DNA of 64,000 bases from Nicotiana tabacum (taxonomy: Eukaryota > Streptophyta > Magnoliopsida > Solanales > Solanaceae), in NCBI RefSeq assembly GCF_000715075.1, contig NC_134082.1, positions 191,879,948 to 191,943,947 on the forward strand. Direction: 5' to 3'. Every line of letters starts with the position of its first letter. Position 1 is the first letter of the stretch. This document shows, one piece after another, positions 11,800-24,451 of this stretch. Made by a program: the position numbers and the translations under genes. Below the pieces are notes generated by a model. It was given only the letters and a program-made list of their open reading frames with translations. It made no database searches and was not told where the DNA came from.

Positions 11800-12177
11800 A
11801 GAAAGAGTGTGTGTGTGGAGGTTCAGGCACTACAATATTGCTTTTTTGGCCTTAAAACTTTTCAATATTGCTGAACTATTGGAGAAAACTCATATGCTAC
11901 TTCATAATTAACTAGTGATAACAGTGACTGAATGGAAAGGCCGACATACTGCCGAACAACTATGCCTTGATCCCAAATAGTTGGGGTTGGCTATCCTCAT
12001 TAGTCACTATTTACGCGCTAATTGTCAACTTATCACAATCCTTTTCCTTTATAAGGACTTATATAATTAGCTACTGCTCCTGGGGGTGTAAGCATACATT
12101 TTTAGGTTCGAACCTTTGATCTCCTAAAGCAAAATCGCATGACACCGCTTTATCAAACATGCATCCGTCCTTGACTA
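11800..12177. other. Upstream DNA with Au-like SINE scrap
   Basis: The stretch 11955-12010 (ccttgatcccaaatagttgg then ggttggctatcctcatt) resembles the 3' part of the plant Au SINE family. A second tRNA-like motif, GGTTCGAACC, is at about 12103-12112. Neither is a complete element. Confidence 0.4.
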
Positions 12178-12395
12178 CTCCCTCCATTTCAATTTATGTG
12201 ATCCTATTTTCTTTTTAGTTCGTGCCAAAAAGAATGACCACTTTCCTTATTTGGAAACACTTTACCTTTATGTAACAATTTATAACCAAACAAAATATAT
12301 GTGCCTTATTTTACACCACAAGTTCAAAAATCTTCTTGTTTTTCATAAACTACGTGTCCAGTTAAATAGGTTGACATAAACTGAAATGGAGAGAG
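12178..12395. mobile_element. Stowaway-type MITE (Tc1/mariner)
   Basis: A 218-bp element with inverted ends CTCCCTCCATTTCA at the left and TGAAATGGAGAGAG at the right, flanked on both sides by the dinucleotide TA (12176-12177 and 12396-12397), the target duplication expected for Stowaway. The interior is non-coding with further internal symmetry (atttatgtgatcctatttt against aaataggttgacataaa). Confidence 0.85.
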
Positions 12396-13328
12396 TATAA
12401 TTTTTTAGATCTTTACATAAAGAGGTTAAAGAGTGGCAACTAAAAAAAGAAAGAAGAATGGAAGGGCGGGAGTGTTGTTCGTTATGTTTGTGACTATTAT
12501 GTGGTTGTTACTAGTATTAATGGCACAAGAAAGTACAAATGAGTGACCAGAGCTGCTTTAAGCAGGAATTTTTATTCTCATTTCACCTTTTCACTACTGA
12601 CAAGAATAATATTTTAAGTACAACCTGATTTTGTAAAGCATTAGAAAGAGTTTATGTTATTCCAAGCATGTATTCTGTACTTTAACCGGTATATCTTTGA
12701 ACTTCACTATCCATTTTCAGAATATTTACATGACATGTTCCACTTGGTAATCAAGGTTTATCAGAAAACACGATATCGCTATTTTGTGGGTTAACCAAGA
12801 AAATGAGGGATTTTTAGTCCTGATTGTTACTCTTTTTCTTTAAAAATTACAGCTTAATTTGTTCCAAATACTATATGTTATTTTTCCGCTTTTATTCTTT
12901 TCACCTTGCATTTATTAGCAAGTCTAAAGGCAAAAGGAGTTCAAATTTAAAATACAAAGAATTTATTTCAAAGAACTGATGGTGTAAAAGAATTTACTCT
13001 ATCAAGCTATCGAAAAAATAACTACAAATAATTATTGATAATACATAGAATTAGTAATGTGAAAATTAGGCAGGTAACTATTAGACAAGTTAAATTACAC
13101 TGATATACAAATATTTTTTAGATTGAATGCGAAATTAAATTCATTTCAAAAATCTATTCACATCACAAAAACAAAGAATCGCATGTAAAGTAAAAATTCA
13201 TTTATGCAAAAATTACATAAAAATACTACATGATGCAATACTTACGTTTGATAACCATAAGGTAAGAAATGGTAACATTGTAGATCAATTTGGCGAAGTG
13301 GTACTCAGCGCCAAAATAAGCAAATCAG
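12396..13328. other. Intergenic DNA
   Basis: AT-rich; no gene or repeat recognised up to the PPR fragment. Confidence 0.4.
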
Positions 13329-13560
13329 ATGTCTACTTCTTCACCTCTCCGCTGTCTCCTCGCCGGAAACAACAATGCACCCATCACAACAACAAAAGCT
13401 ACCATTACTTCTTCAAGACCCACCTGTCGCACACCCCAAGCAATTGTAGATTATTTTAAAAGATTATCGGAATGCCCCAAATTCCGACGCCAACGCTTCC
13501 ATTATGAAATTACCGTTCGCCAACTTGCCGATGCCAACCATTTCTCCGGCATTGAAGATA
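13329..13560 (+). pseudogene. 5' fragment of a PPR protein gene
   Basis: The first 77 or so residues look like the start of a P-class pentatricopeptide repeat protein: a Ser/Thr/Arg-rich, acid-poor N-terminus suitable for organelle targeting, then IVDYFKRLSECPKFRRQRFHY, EITVRQLADANHFSGIEDII, the typical lead-in to the first repeat. The frame then runs into AAC repeats (NNDNNN), which are the tail of the adjacent LINE, and stops at 13595. No downstream PPR repeats exist in the window, so this is a truncated copy. Function, if any, is lost. Confidence 0.6.
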
Positions 13561-14199
13561 TTATCAACAACGACAACAACAATATCCCAGTATAATCCCA
13601 CAAGTGGAGTCTGGGGAGGATAATATGTACGCAGACCTTACCCCTACCCCGAGGTGCAGAGAAGTTGTTTCCAGGAGACCCTCGGCTCAAGAAAGCAACA
13701 AGAGGCGATATATTAGTACTCTCAATAGACTCATAATAAAATAACATAACATAACATAAAATACATAACATAAAATAACAGAATAACAACAATATAAGAA
13801 ATATAGAAAATACAAAAAAAAATGGAAGGTATACTAATATCCAACAGATAAAGCCCTGCATCAGTAGCTGATCAGTAGCATCCTAAAAGTAACTCCTAAC
13901 TGGCTAGTCTCACTCTAGTGCGCTGTAGAAATATTCACAACTTCTCTCTAACCTACAACCTTAATGCTCGAACTCCACAATTCCCTGTCAAGGGTCATGT
14001 CCTTACTAATCCTAAGTCGTGTCATGTGATGCCTGATCACCTCTCCCCAATACTTCTTAGGTCTCCTTCTACCTCTCCTCGTGCCCACCACAGCCAGTCG
14101 CTCACACCTCCTCACTGGTGCTTCAGTGCTCCTCCTCAGAATATGCCCGAACCATCTGAGTCTTGCTTCCCGCATCTTATCCTCTGTAGCAACCCCTTT
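13560..14199 (-). mobile_element. RTE-type LINE 3' fragment
   Basis: The minus strand carries the last part of a LINE reverse transcriptase frame (14175-13948: [35 protein letters not shown], then [20 protein letters not shown]), a 3' untranslated part containing the complement of gtacgcagaccttacccc (13628), and a TTG-type tail next to the PPR fragment at about 13560-13584. The element is 5'-truncated near 14199 where a Tekay LTR begins. WFGHILRR and [10 protein letters not shown] are diagnostic of plant RTE LINE ends. Confidence 0.8.
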
Positions 14200-14693
14200 G
14201 GGAGGGTACTACTTAGGAAAAATCTAATTTCCTACTTACAAAATATTAAAAGAGATATTAATAAAAATATTCAGAATAATTTTAGTAGCGGAAGTAGGCC
14301 CATGCGAAAAGGTTCAAAGTGCAATATATATATATTTTTTGAAAATACACCATAATTTTATTTTAGATGAAATACAATGTCAAAATATTAACATATGGTG
14401 ATATAACCCTTCTGGATTAATCAACAGATTAAAGCAACTTCCTAACATATTTATACAATCATTCAAAATCACTACAAGTTTATATTGTACATAAATTTTA
14501 AACTATCGGGTATATATAAAACCAAAGGCAACTAGTTTTCTCCTTTTCTACATATTTACAAGACAAAGTGTAAATTCGACATATTACAAGACTTGAGTTA
14601 TTAAAACACCCTAATACAATAAAATAGGTTACAAATTCAAGCTACAAGATTTTGGTCTTTAAAATCCAACAAGCCTCCAAATAACATAAGTGT

Positions 14694-14750
<57 letters not shown>

Positions 14751-16666
14751 TGTATATCATGTATATCATGTATATCATGTACATGTCCCAAAACTATGCA
14801 AACCAAGGTGCATATGCAAATGTGATCTCCATAAATTCTCCCAAAGAGACTACTTCACCCTGGCCATCTTCAGATTTCATCCCGAACATTTCCTACGATA
14901 GAAAACAACTATCGCTAAGCATAAAGCTTAGTGGTGTATAAACTTTAGGCTTGGAGTCATTAAATTCTCCAATTCCCCTTTTCAGTCATAGTTAGCTCAA
15001 TTTAACATAATTTAAAACAAGTGAACAAATATATCAAACATATCAATATCAAACTTTGAAGTGTTTCCAAATATCAATAACAATGTTCAAGAGTCTAGAA
15101 AGTGTATACTATCAATTTAAGAGAGTATACCAAATATCCATTTTTCGCCCAATATGTACGTCATGCCATCACACTAAGCATAATCAGATATCAAGATGGA
15201 CCGAAGCCCCAAATCAAGTAGGGTCAAAACCCAATAGACAAGAGAATCAAGAACCATATTAAAAATGGCTTCCTAGTTCGTACTTAACACGGACAAGTTC
15301 CATAATTCAAGACGAACTACAAATCCAAAGTCAAGATGGCAAAAGATCCGAATCAAGAGGCATGCTAAGATGAGTGACAAAGTCACTGCCACAAGAAGGA
15401 CAAAGTCCCAACAAGAATGCAAAATGATCAAACAATCCGTACGAATGAGCGATTTAGCAAATATCTTACAATACTTGATATAGTACGAATATAACAATAT
15501 AAATTGAAGCCAAGAAAAATAAAATATCAAGTTATTTCAATATATTCCAGCAAGCAAAAAGAGTACAAGTTTATACACAAACCTTGGTGTTTTACCACGA
15601 AACAGTTCAATCACAACTTGGGGACGTTCGAATCGTCTACGCCGTAAACAAACCAAATCTGTCCACTCCCTCAAACACTTCCCCTTTGATTTTTTTTCAA
15701 GGGTTTATATACCTTAAATACATAATCAAATATCTAAATAAGTTCAGTGATTTAGCAAGTCAAACTAAATATGATATTGGTGAAAATTACTCAAAAAAGT
15801 TTGAAACAGAAATTCTGGAAAGTATCACTGTTCCGAGTTGTGACTCAGTTTTGAAGATCTAGACTTTCTGGTCTTCACAAAAGTTGTAGATCTATGTCTT
15901 ACTGTTTCAAAATATCTTGCATCACCTCCATATCAATTTTGAACAAAAAGTTATGCTAAAATTACTAACAGCAGTACATGGAGTATTTCTAAAACTGAAA
16001 ATCTGGACAGCACCTGCCCTGTATTTCTGATCCTTTTTCAGGTAAATACCTACAAACATAGATTTTGGTTCCTTCATAAGAGTTATAGATTTATGAAATA
16101 CCTTTTCAGAAAGTCCTGGATCACTTAAATTGGAGCTCTGTACAAAAAGATATGTAGATAATTCTAGTAGGTGTCTAGTATAAAAACAAGTTTAGAAACT
16201 TACCAAGAGGAGCAACTTGATCTTCACCAAAAATGAAATTTGCTTGTTGATTTAGTAGAACTCCATGGTTTTTTTTTCATGAAACTTCAGATTTTCAAGT
16301 TTCTACGGAGGAGAGATATAGAGAGAGATAGAGAGAAGGAGGGATAGATAGAAAGAGAGAGATGTATTCTTTGTCTTGAAGAGTAGAAACAAAATGGTTA
16401 CCCAACCACTAAATATTCTTAGATAAATACAAAAGGTTGGAAACCAAAACTTAATTATATATTATATTTAATAACAACTAGTCAAAATAATATTAAGTAT
16501 TACATATAGCATCATGAAACTTCATTGCCAATATTAACACAACCTAAAGTAAGAAATTTTCATATATTGACCATTTCACATTTAGGAAGTGCAAAGTAAA
16601 ATATTTCCTCGTTATAAAAATGCTCAATCAAGAATGCAAATATTATAAAAAATTTGGGGTGTTACA
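14199..16666 (-). repeat. 3' LTR of the Tekay-like element
   Basis: The minus strand begins TGTAACACCCC at 16666, directly after a purine-rich tract (TTTAGGGAGAGAGAGT), which is the usual Tekay/Del LTR start. Words such as the complement of tacatggagtatttctaaaa (15976) and gaaaatctggacagcacc are typical of Tekay LTRs. The other end is placed at 14199-14200 (TGGGAGGG on the plus strand, giving CCCTCCCA on the minus) because the LINE stops there; this boundary is approximate. An AT microsatellite lies inside. Confidence 0.65.
14697..14748. repeat. (AT)n microsatellite
   Basis: About 26 AT units, followed by three gtatatcat units (14751-14780). It lies inside the Tekay LTR. Confidence 0.95.
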
Positions 16667-18288
16667 ACTCTCTCTCCCTAAAAAAATTTCGTCTCGAAAT
16701 TTACCTTGTACTAGTCCCGAAACAAATGTGGATATTGAACTCGCATATCCTCTTCTCGCTCCCAGGTAGCTTCTTCGCCTGAATGATTTCTCCAAAGAAC
16801 CTTCACTAATGGGATTCTCTTATTTCTAAGCTCTTTTATCTCACGCGCTAAGATTTGGATTGGTTCTTCTTCATATGTCAAATCAGGATTAACCTCAATA
16901 GACTCAATAGGAAGAACATGAGATGGATCTGAGCGGTATTTTCGAAGCATAGAAACATGAAAGACGTTGTGGATCTTACCTAATTCAGGTGGCAAAGCTA
17001 GCTTATATGCAACCGGACCAATTTTCTCAAGTATTTCATAAGGTCCAATGAATCGAGGACTAAGTTTACCTTTTTGGCCAAATCTCATAATCTTCTTCCA
17101 TGGAGAAACCTTTAAAAATACCTTATCGCCCACCTGATGCTCAATTTCACGCCTTTTAAGATCAGCATAGGACTTTTGTCTGTCTGAAGAAATTTTCAAA
17201 CGATCCTTGATGATTTTTACCTTATCTTCAGTTTGTTGCACAATCTCAGGACCCACAAATTTTCTTTCACCAACCTCATTCCAACAAAGAGGCGTTCTAC
17301 ATTTTCTCCCATATAAAGCTTCATAAGGAGGCATGCCTATACTTGATTGGTAGCTATTATTGTAAGCAAATTCTATTAGGGCTAAGTGTTTGTCCCAACT
17401 ACCCTTAAACTCAATAATGCAGGCTCGAAGCATATCCTCCAAGATTTGTATTACCCTTTCAGACTGGCCGTCCGTTTGTGGATGGAAAGCGGTACTAAAA
17501 TTCAACCTGGAACCCAAAGCTTCTTGCAAGCTAGACCAAAATCTAGATATAAACCTTGGATCTCTATCAGACACAATACAAACAGGGATTCCATGCAGCT
17601 TCACAATTTCATTAATGTACAATTCTGCTAAACGTTCAAGTAAGTAGTCCATTCTGATTGCCAAGAAATGAGCACTCTTAGTTAGTCTATCTACAATGAC
17701 CCAAATTGCATCATGATTTCTTTGAGTGCGTGGAAGTCCAGAAACAAAGTCCATCGTTATCCTTTCCCATTTCCATTCAGGTATTGACAAAGGTTGTAGG
17801 AGACCAGTTGGGACTTGATGTTCAGCCTTTATTTGTTGACATACCAAGCATTTAGAAATGAACTCTGCAATGTCTTTCTTCATACCACTCCACCAATAGT
17901 GCTCCTTAATGGTCCAATACATTTTAGTACCTCCAGGATGCATTGCATAAGGTGAACTATGTGCTTCAATTAAGATCTGCTTTCTCAATTCATCATCATT
18001 AGGAACACACAACCTAGTTTTATAAAATAAGGTACCATCTTTCCTTAATGAAAAATTTGATTCTCTTCCATTTTGGACTTCTTCAACCCGTTTCACAAGC
18101 TTCTCATCTAACTTTTGTGCTTCTTGGACTTGCTCAAGTAAGATTGGCTTGACTTGAAAATTAGCAATGATAGAACCATTAGAATTAAATGAAAGACAAA
18201 CATTCATGGCTCTTAATTCAAGAAGCAAAGGCAATGGACTTAGAGTTAAACTTGCAAGGGAATTGCGACTCAACGCATCTGCAACCAC
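16667..18288 (-). pseudogene. Tekay integrase with chromodomain
   Basis: The open frame 18288-16711 covers the C-terminal part of the Ty3/gypsy polyprotein: end of RNase H (VADALSRNS), HHCC zinc finger (HPGGTKMYW ... CLVCQQ), integrase core with TMDFVSGLP, VSDRDPRF and QTDGQSERV supplying the two Asp and a Glu, a C-terminal GPYEILEKIGPVAYKLALP module, and a chromodomain-like end (VLWRNHSGEEATWEREEDM). The chromodomain and LTR type place it in the Tekay/Del chromovirus lineage. Upstream parts of the same polyprotein are interrupted, so the protein could not be made whole. Confidence 0.85.
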
Positions 18289-18896
18289 ATTGGCTTTACC
18301 AGGATGATAATCAATCGTGCAATCATAATCTTTGATGAGTTCAAGCCATCTACGTTATCGCAAGTTTAACTCTTTTTGTGTACCCAAGTACTTCAAACTC
18401 TTATGATCAGTAAATATGTGACACTTCTCTCCGTATAAGTAATGCCTCCAAATTTTTAAGGCAAAAACAATGGCAGCAAGTTCAAGATCGTGAGTGGGAT
18501 AATTCAACTCATGTGATTTCAACTTTCGAGAGGCATAAGCAATTACTTTCCCTTATTGCATCAAAACACAACCCAAGCCACGATGAGATGCATAACTGTA
18601 TACCACATAATCTTTTCCTTCAGCTGGCAAAGAAAGTATTGGAGCTTGTGTCAATAAGGATTTGAGCTTTTCAAAGCTCTCTTGACACTTGTCATACCAT
18701 ACAAATTTGGCGTCTTTCCCCAAAAGTTTGGTCAAGGGAGAAGCTATAATAGAGAAGCCCTTCACAAACCTTCTGTAGTATCCTGCTAAACCCAAGAAAC
18801 TTCTTATCTCAGTTGGAGTTTTAGGGAGTTTCCAATCAGCAATAGCTTGAATCTTACTAGGATCAACCTTCACACCTTCAGATGATACAATGTGCC
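18289..18896 (-). pseudogene. Tekay RT end and RNase H, interrupted
   Basis: The frame carries the end of reverse transcriptase and RNase H ([20 protein letters not shown], then [10 protein letters not shown]; later [21 protein letters not shown]) but is broken by stop codons at 18553-18555 and 18355-18357, both TAA at positions where the family has a Gln or similar residue. It is out of phase with the upstream frame because of a one-base loss in a T run at 18899-18903. Confidence 0.8.
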
Positions 18897-20727
18897 CTAA
18901 AAAGCCACTTCATTCAGCCAGAATTCACATTTGGAAAGCTTCGCGTAGAGTTGTCTCTTTTTCAGAATTTGCATGACAATTCGGACATGCTTATCATGAT
19001 CTTCTCTATTCTTGGAATAGACTAAAATGTCATCAATAAACACCACCACAAATCGATCGAGATAAGGCTTGAATACACGGTTCATTAGATCCATAAATGC
19101 AACAGGAGCATTTGTCAAACCAAATGGCATTACCAAAAATTCATAATGGCCATACCTGGTCCTAAAAGCAGTTTTAGGAACATCTTGCTCCCTCACACGC
19201 AACTGATAATATCCAGACCTCATGTCAATTTTTGAGAATAAGCTGACACCCTTTAGTTGGTCAAACAAGTCATCGATTCTAGGCAGTGGGTATTTGTTCT
19301 TGATTGTTACCTTGTTCAGCTGTCGGTAATCAATAAAAAGCCTAAGAGTGCCATCTTTCTTTTTCACAAATAAAACAGGAGCTCCCCAAGGTGAAATACT
19401 GGGACAGATAAAACCCTTCTCAAGAAGTTCTTGCAATTGAGCCTTCAACTCTTTTAATTCAGCTGGAGCCATTCTATAGGGAGCGATAGAAATAGGAGTA
19501 GTTCCAGGGACAAGATCTATAGGAAATTCAATCTCCCTTTCTGGAGGCAACCCAGGAAGATCATCAGGAAATACATCAGGAAAGTCGCACACAGTTGGTA
19601 TGTCCTTAAGACTTGGACTCCCCAATCGTGTATCGACTATATGAGCAAGATAGGCATCACAACCTTGACAAATCATCTTCCTTGCCAACACCGCAGAAAT
19701 AATATTAGATGTCAATGATCTTTCTCCTTGAACTACCATGTGTGAATATGCAGGAGTTCTAAATGTCACTTGCTTCAACCTACAATCAACCAATTCATGG
19801 TGCCTATGGAGCCAATCCATGCCAACAATAACATCATAGTCTCGGAAGGGCATTTCAAGCAAGTCGACAGGGAATACCAGATTTTGAATCATGAATGGAC
19901 AATCTCGGTAAATCCTGTTAACAACGGCCTGATGACCTAATGGACTCGTGACCAGCACATCAAAGTCAAGTCTCACAGATTTAACAGTATCGGGAAATGC
20001 AAGTGATGAGCAAACATAAGAGTGCGAAGATCCAGGATCAAATAATGTAACAACAGATATGCCAAATAAGTGAAATTTACCAGCAACCACGTCCGGACCA
20101 TCCTGGTCATTCTTCTGTCTCATAGCATAAACTCGTGCAGCAGCTCTCGACCCACCAGCCTGATTAGCTACACTCGAGCCCGCTGCTTGCATATTTCGAG
20201 GTCTAGCACTACCATTAGCTTGAGAATGAGTAGTGATGGGCTTTTGAACTGATCCTTCTGTATGTGTATAAGAAAGAGGATTAGGATTAGGACAATCCTT
20301 CACTTTATGATCCATACTTCCACAATTAAAACAAGCACCAGAAGCTCGTCTACATGCACCATAATGATTCTTCCCGCACTGTGCACAAGTAGGTGTATGA
20401 GTTTTGCCTTGGCCATAACTTGGAGTACTGGCAGTAGAAAAATTTGACTTATTCTGCTTATGATGTAATGATTTATGTGTACTCTCGGTCTTGGAATAGT
20501 CAAACTTTCCCTTTTTGGATGGACCGCCATATTCTGAATTACCCTTCCTAAACTTGTTTTCTCTCCTACTAGCTTCTTCCTTGTCAATTCTTTCCCAAGT
20601 AAGTGCAGCTGAAATCAGCTTGGAAAAATCATCAAGTTGTAAGATTGCCACTGATTTTCGAATGTAACCATTCAAACCTTCTTCAAATCTTCTGCACTTG
20701 TCTCTTTCACCATCAATAATACCTTTA
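18897..20727 (-). pseudogene. Tekay gag (5'-truncated), protease and RT
   Basis: From the 5' side: the end of the gag capsid part ([17 protein letters not shown]), a CCHC knuckle ([14 protein letters not shown]), aspartic protease motif [11 protein letters not shown], and reverse transcriptase with [14 protein letters not shown], the catalytic Asp pair. The capsid N-terminus and the 5' LTR are missing: the similarity stops at about 20727 and unrelated sequence follows. Element is therefore truncated and immobile. Confidence 0.85.
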
Positions 20728-22757
20728 GTTTAATACATGTTTTAGCCTATGGTTCAATTTTAACTTTATAACCGCTTTATTTAAATATTTTTCAGGAAGA
20801 TTCAACGTCATGTAAAATACATCTTGAACCACGTCACATAAATGCACTCGCGGTCCACGACACATTTTATTTAACGTTGTTGAGATTTGGATTTGGGTCA
20901 CATAAATGCACATCCGAGTTTAGGGAAGTAATTTTTAAATAGCGCGCCTAAAATAACTACGCATTTTCAAGTTTGCGAGGGCCATGGAAAATTCAACTAA
21001 TGGCGCACCTCAAATTTAAAAGAGTTCATATTAATTATCCGAGGGTCATGGGTTATGGAATTATTTGTGGGGAAAATGTTATGAATTAGTAATTGTCTAA
21101 ATATGGGTCAACTCATGAATTGTATATACGTTGGGTCATTAACATTACTCCTGGACAGTGTAGAAGCTAAAGAAAATGCCAAACACATTTCAACCATAAA
21201 CGACACCATCAATATAATCATGCTGCAAAGAATTAAAAGAAAAGACAGAAAACTAAAAAGAACATCTCACCAATCACAAAGATAACAACAAAATATTTCA
21301 CGAAAACATCAAACAATCCATTTGATAATATTGATATTTCCAACAGATCTTCGTAGTAAGAAAATGATAGAAAAACTTAAAAAATAAACCCACCTCTTTG
21401 TTCATTAACTCCACAAAGTGCAGTCCACAAAAAAATTGTAAAAAAATCTTTATATTTTCTTTGATAAAAATTAGTGCTAATATCTCATTAAATCCAATTA
21501 AAACTAATAATACTGAAAGAAACAAACACATATTGAGAGGAGAAAAATTAAGCTAACATTGTAAAGGCACTCAATCATTCAACCAAATACGTCAAAGCTT
21601 CAAAATCATCCGAAAACATACAACGTAATGAGAGAGAGAATGAACCTTTAAAAGCGGGAAATTCCTTTAAACAATGCCGCAACTACAGATGCACGATTGT
21701 GCAGCGAAGTGAGAAACAGAACTTCGCCCAAAAAAAAACTCGTTGTGAACTAGAACGGAAATCGAACAAAACACACGACAGGAGCACTCGAACGGAAACC
21801 TCGATGATTTTGACGGACTGAGATGCTTTTCATGGCTGGCTTTCGTGGCTTTGTTGTTGCATTTTTCTGTTGAGTTTTGGAGTTGTTTTGGTGATGCAAA
21901 TGGGAGTTTTCAAAGGCTGGTTTACATGGCTTCAAAAAGAATAAATTGGATCTGATTTTGTGAGGAAGAAGATGACTCAGATCCCTCCTCCTTCACCTTC
22001 CTTTCTCTTTTGATCTCTTTTTTATTTTGCTCTCTTTTTGTTTTTGTTTTTTTCGATCTCCTCTGTTTTTTTTTGTTCCTTTTTGTTTTTGCCTCACTTT
22101 TCTTCTGCTTTTCTTTGTGAGCTCCCTCCCCAGATTTTTTGGCGTTTTTTTCTTCCTTCCTTCTGTGTGTGCATGTGTTATATATAACGAAAAAAAAACT
22201 TAGAAAGGAAAGATTCCCTAGCTCTAATTTTTGTCCTCATTCCCCTTTCCTCATGTGCCAAAAAACATGAATGAAAATTAAAAGGGGTGCATGTCAGTTT
22301 GTTATGGGGAGTTGATAAGAAAGCATCTTTTGGCAAGTTGCACAATTTATTATCTCTTGTTCTTTAAATTTTTTTTCTTTTTTTAGATTTTCTTTTATTC
22401 TAAAGATGAATTAAAAATAGCTTTATAAAGATACTAGTATATTTAAGATAGTAAAAATATTTAGAGAAGACACATAGCTACTATATTAATGAAATTTAAA
22501 TACTACTCAATATATACTAAAATGTAAAATATTTTTTGATCTTTTTCTTCTCATCTTTTTTTTTTTTGGAAAATAACATGACAAGACTATTTTGTATTTT
22601 TTTTTTTTCAAAATATCAACTAGCTAGGATAAGGAAAAATATTTTTGTAGTTTTTTTTTGATAAAATAAAGTAAAGAGAGCGATACTAAACCTAAACTGA
22701 ATATTTACGCTAAAATATGAAAAATCTTGGGGAGGGTCAAAAATCACATGTCTACAA
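20728..22757. other. Non-coding, LTR-like repeat sequence
   Basis: No gene. On the minus strand a TATA-like TTATATATAAC (about 22180) is followed by a purine-rich leader (22140-21960) and an intron-like, AT-rich tail, which suggests a stray LTR. Words such as gcgcgcctaaaataac and cgagggccatgg (20941-20992) look like retrotransposon DNA, but I could not assign a family or find paired ends. Confidence 0.35.
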
Positions 22758-22891
22758 TTGTCTTTGCTATTTCAGCCCCGTATGCTGAAATTATGCGAAA
22801 AAGCGGTATGTTTGCAATTGTTTTTGCAAAGCGGGCACAAGTTAAAACGTGACATAAAAAGCGGGTATAGATGCAAATTTCCCTTAAAATG
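22758..22891. mobile_element. Right-end fragment of the MULE family at 23607
   Basis: The words ttcagccccgtatgctgaaat, gcgggcacaagttaaaacgtg and gatgcaaatttccc match the last 130 bp of the 23607-25872 element almost word for word. No left end was found, so it is a fragment or a strongly deleted copy. Confidence 0.6.
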
Positions 22892-23597
22892 GTCAGTTCA
22901 ATCCATCCCTACATGGGTTACCAGGCCCCACGGGCTGGTTTATCATTTTTTAAAATTATTTTAATATTTTTTAAATTTAAGTTTTAACCTAAAATGTAAT
23001 ATATATAAAACATACTAGTTGTTGGATAAAAAGTTTCGGCAAAACTTAATAATTTTGACATTGTTCTACTAGATTACAATAAAACACAAAAATGAGGACA
23101 TTATTTCATTTATTAAAAGTCAATATTCAAAACAAACTACTCAAAAATATTTTCAAGGTACTCGTGGCATATCCCAACATATCATCTTCATCAAGTACGT
23201 TTGAATTCTCTTGTGAAATAAAAATGTCTTAAAATCTTTACTCTTATCTAAATATATAATTATATGCAATGTTAATTAGTTAAACATTATGAAATAATTA
23301 AAATTTTAAGAACAAAAAATATTTATATCCGCATAAAAAATATTATAAGTTTGAGATTACATAACTCTTCTTGTTATTTTCAGTTCCCTACATATTTTTA
23401 ATTAAATACGTTATTAAGCCCACGGACCGGCCTAGTCCAGCCTCGTGGGACACTAGATTACATGGGCGGACTTAAAAGCCTCGTTTTTAAATGGGTTTCA
23501 AAAATCTTAACACAACCCTATTAAATTACGAGTTGGGTTGGGCCGGCCCAACGAGGCAAGACTATATTGACGGCTCTAATGTGATTTGCAAAATGTT
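22892..23597. mobile_element. Possible hAT-like element
   Basis: GC-rich ends flank an AT-rich middle: acatgggttaccaggcccc and acgggctggttt on the left, ttgggttgggccggcccaac and gaggc on the right. GGCC-rich subterminal repeats of this kind are common in plant hAT elements. Ends and target duplication were not resolved. Confidence 0.3.
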
Positions 23598-23799
23598 CTA
23601 CCTATTAGTAAAAATTGCACGGGGCGCCCTATTCGGTCGCCCTCATTTAACCTATACCCATTTTTAAAAAAAGTTTAAACTTGTACCCATTTTTAAAAAA
23701 AGTTTAAATTTGTACCCATTTTTAAACAATTTCAGCCCCTTTTCTCCTTCTCCTCCTCCTCCTCCTCCTTCTTCTTCTTCTTTTGCTGCTGCTATTGTT

Positions 23800-24098
23800 G
23801 GTGCTGCTATGAAACTTCAGTTCATGAGATGATTGCCATAAATATATTTATCAGATTATTTAAAAATAAATTATAAATAATTACATAAGTTAGTAGACAA
23901 TAATTTGTGAATATTCCACGTACTAAAAGTTTAAGGTCACACTTTAATGATTCTTTTCATGATAATTCTGTTCTTTTCACGTTTATTGTTTTCAAAATTT
24001 ATGATTTAGATACTGTTGACAATCTGATTATATTAGAAAGCTTTTTCAAAAACTTCAGCTTATATAGTGCTGAAATTTTTACAAATGAACTAAATCAA
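23800..24098 (+). repeat. Tandem duplication, copy 1
   Basis: About 300 bp from ggtgctgctatgaaacttcag to aaatgaactaaatcaac. It is preceded by a short TCC/TTC tract (23746-23782). It matches copy 2 with a handful of substitutions, offset 1,241 bp. Confidence 0.9.
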
Positions 24099-24419
24099 CT
24101 TCTTCTTCCTCCTCCTCCTCCTCCCTCTTCTTCTTCTTCTTCTTCTTCTTCATCTTCTTCCTCTTGTTCTTTCACTTCCTCTTCCTTTTCTTCCTCTTCC
24201 TCTTCTTTTTCTCCTTATCCTTCTTCTTCTTCTTCTTCTTCTTCTTCTTCTTCTTCTTCTTCTTCCTCTCCCTCTCCCTCTCCCTCTCCCTCTTCCTCTT
24301 CCTCTTCGTCTTCTTCTTCTTCTTCTTCTTCTTCTTCTTCTTCTTCTTCTTCTTCTTCTTCTTCTTCTTCTTCTTCTTCTTCTTCCTCCGTCTTCTCCTC
24401 TTCCTCTTCCTCTTCTTGT

Positions 24420-24451
<32 letters not shown>

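Noticed and set aside
13918..14355. 145-residue plus-strand frame
   Set aside because: It is antisense to the LINE reverse transcriptase end, which is the recognisable protein.
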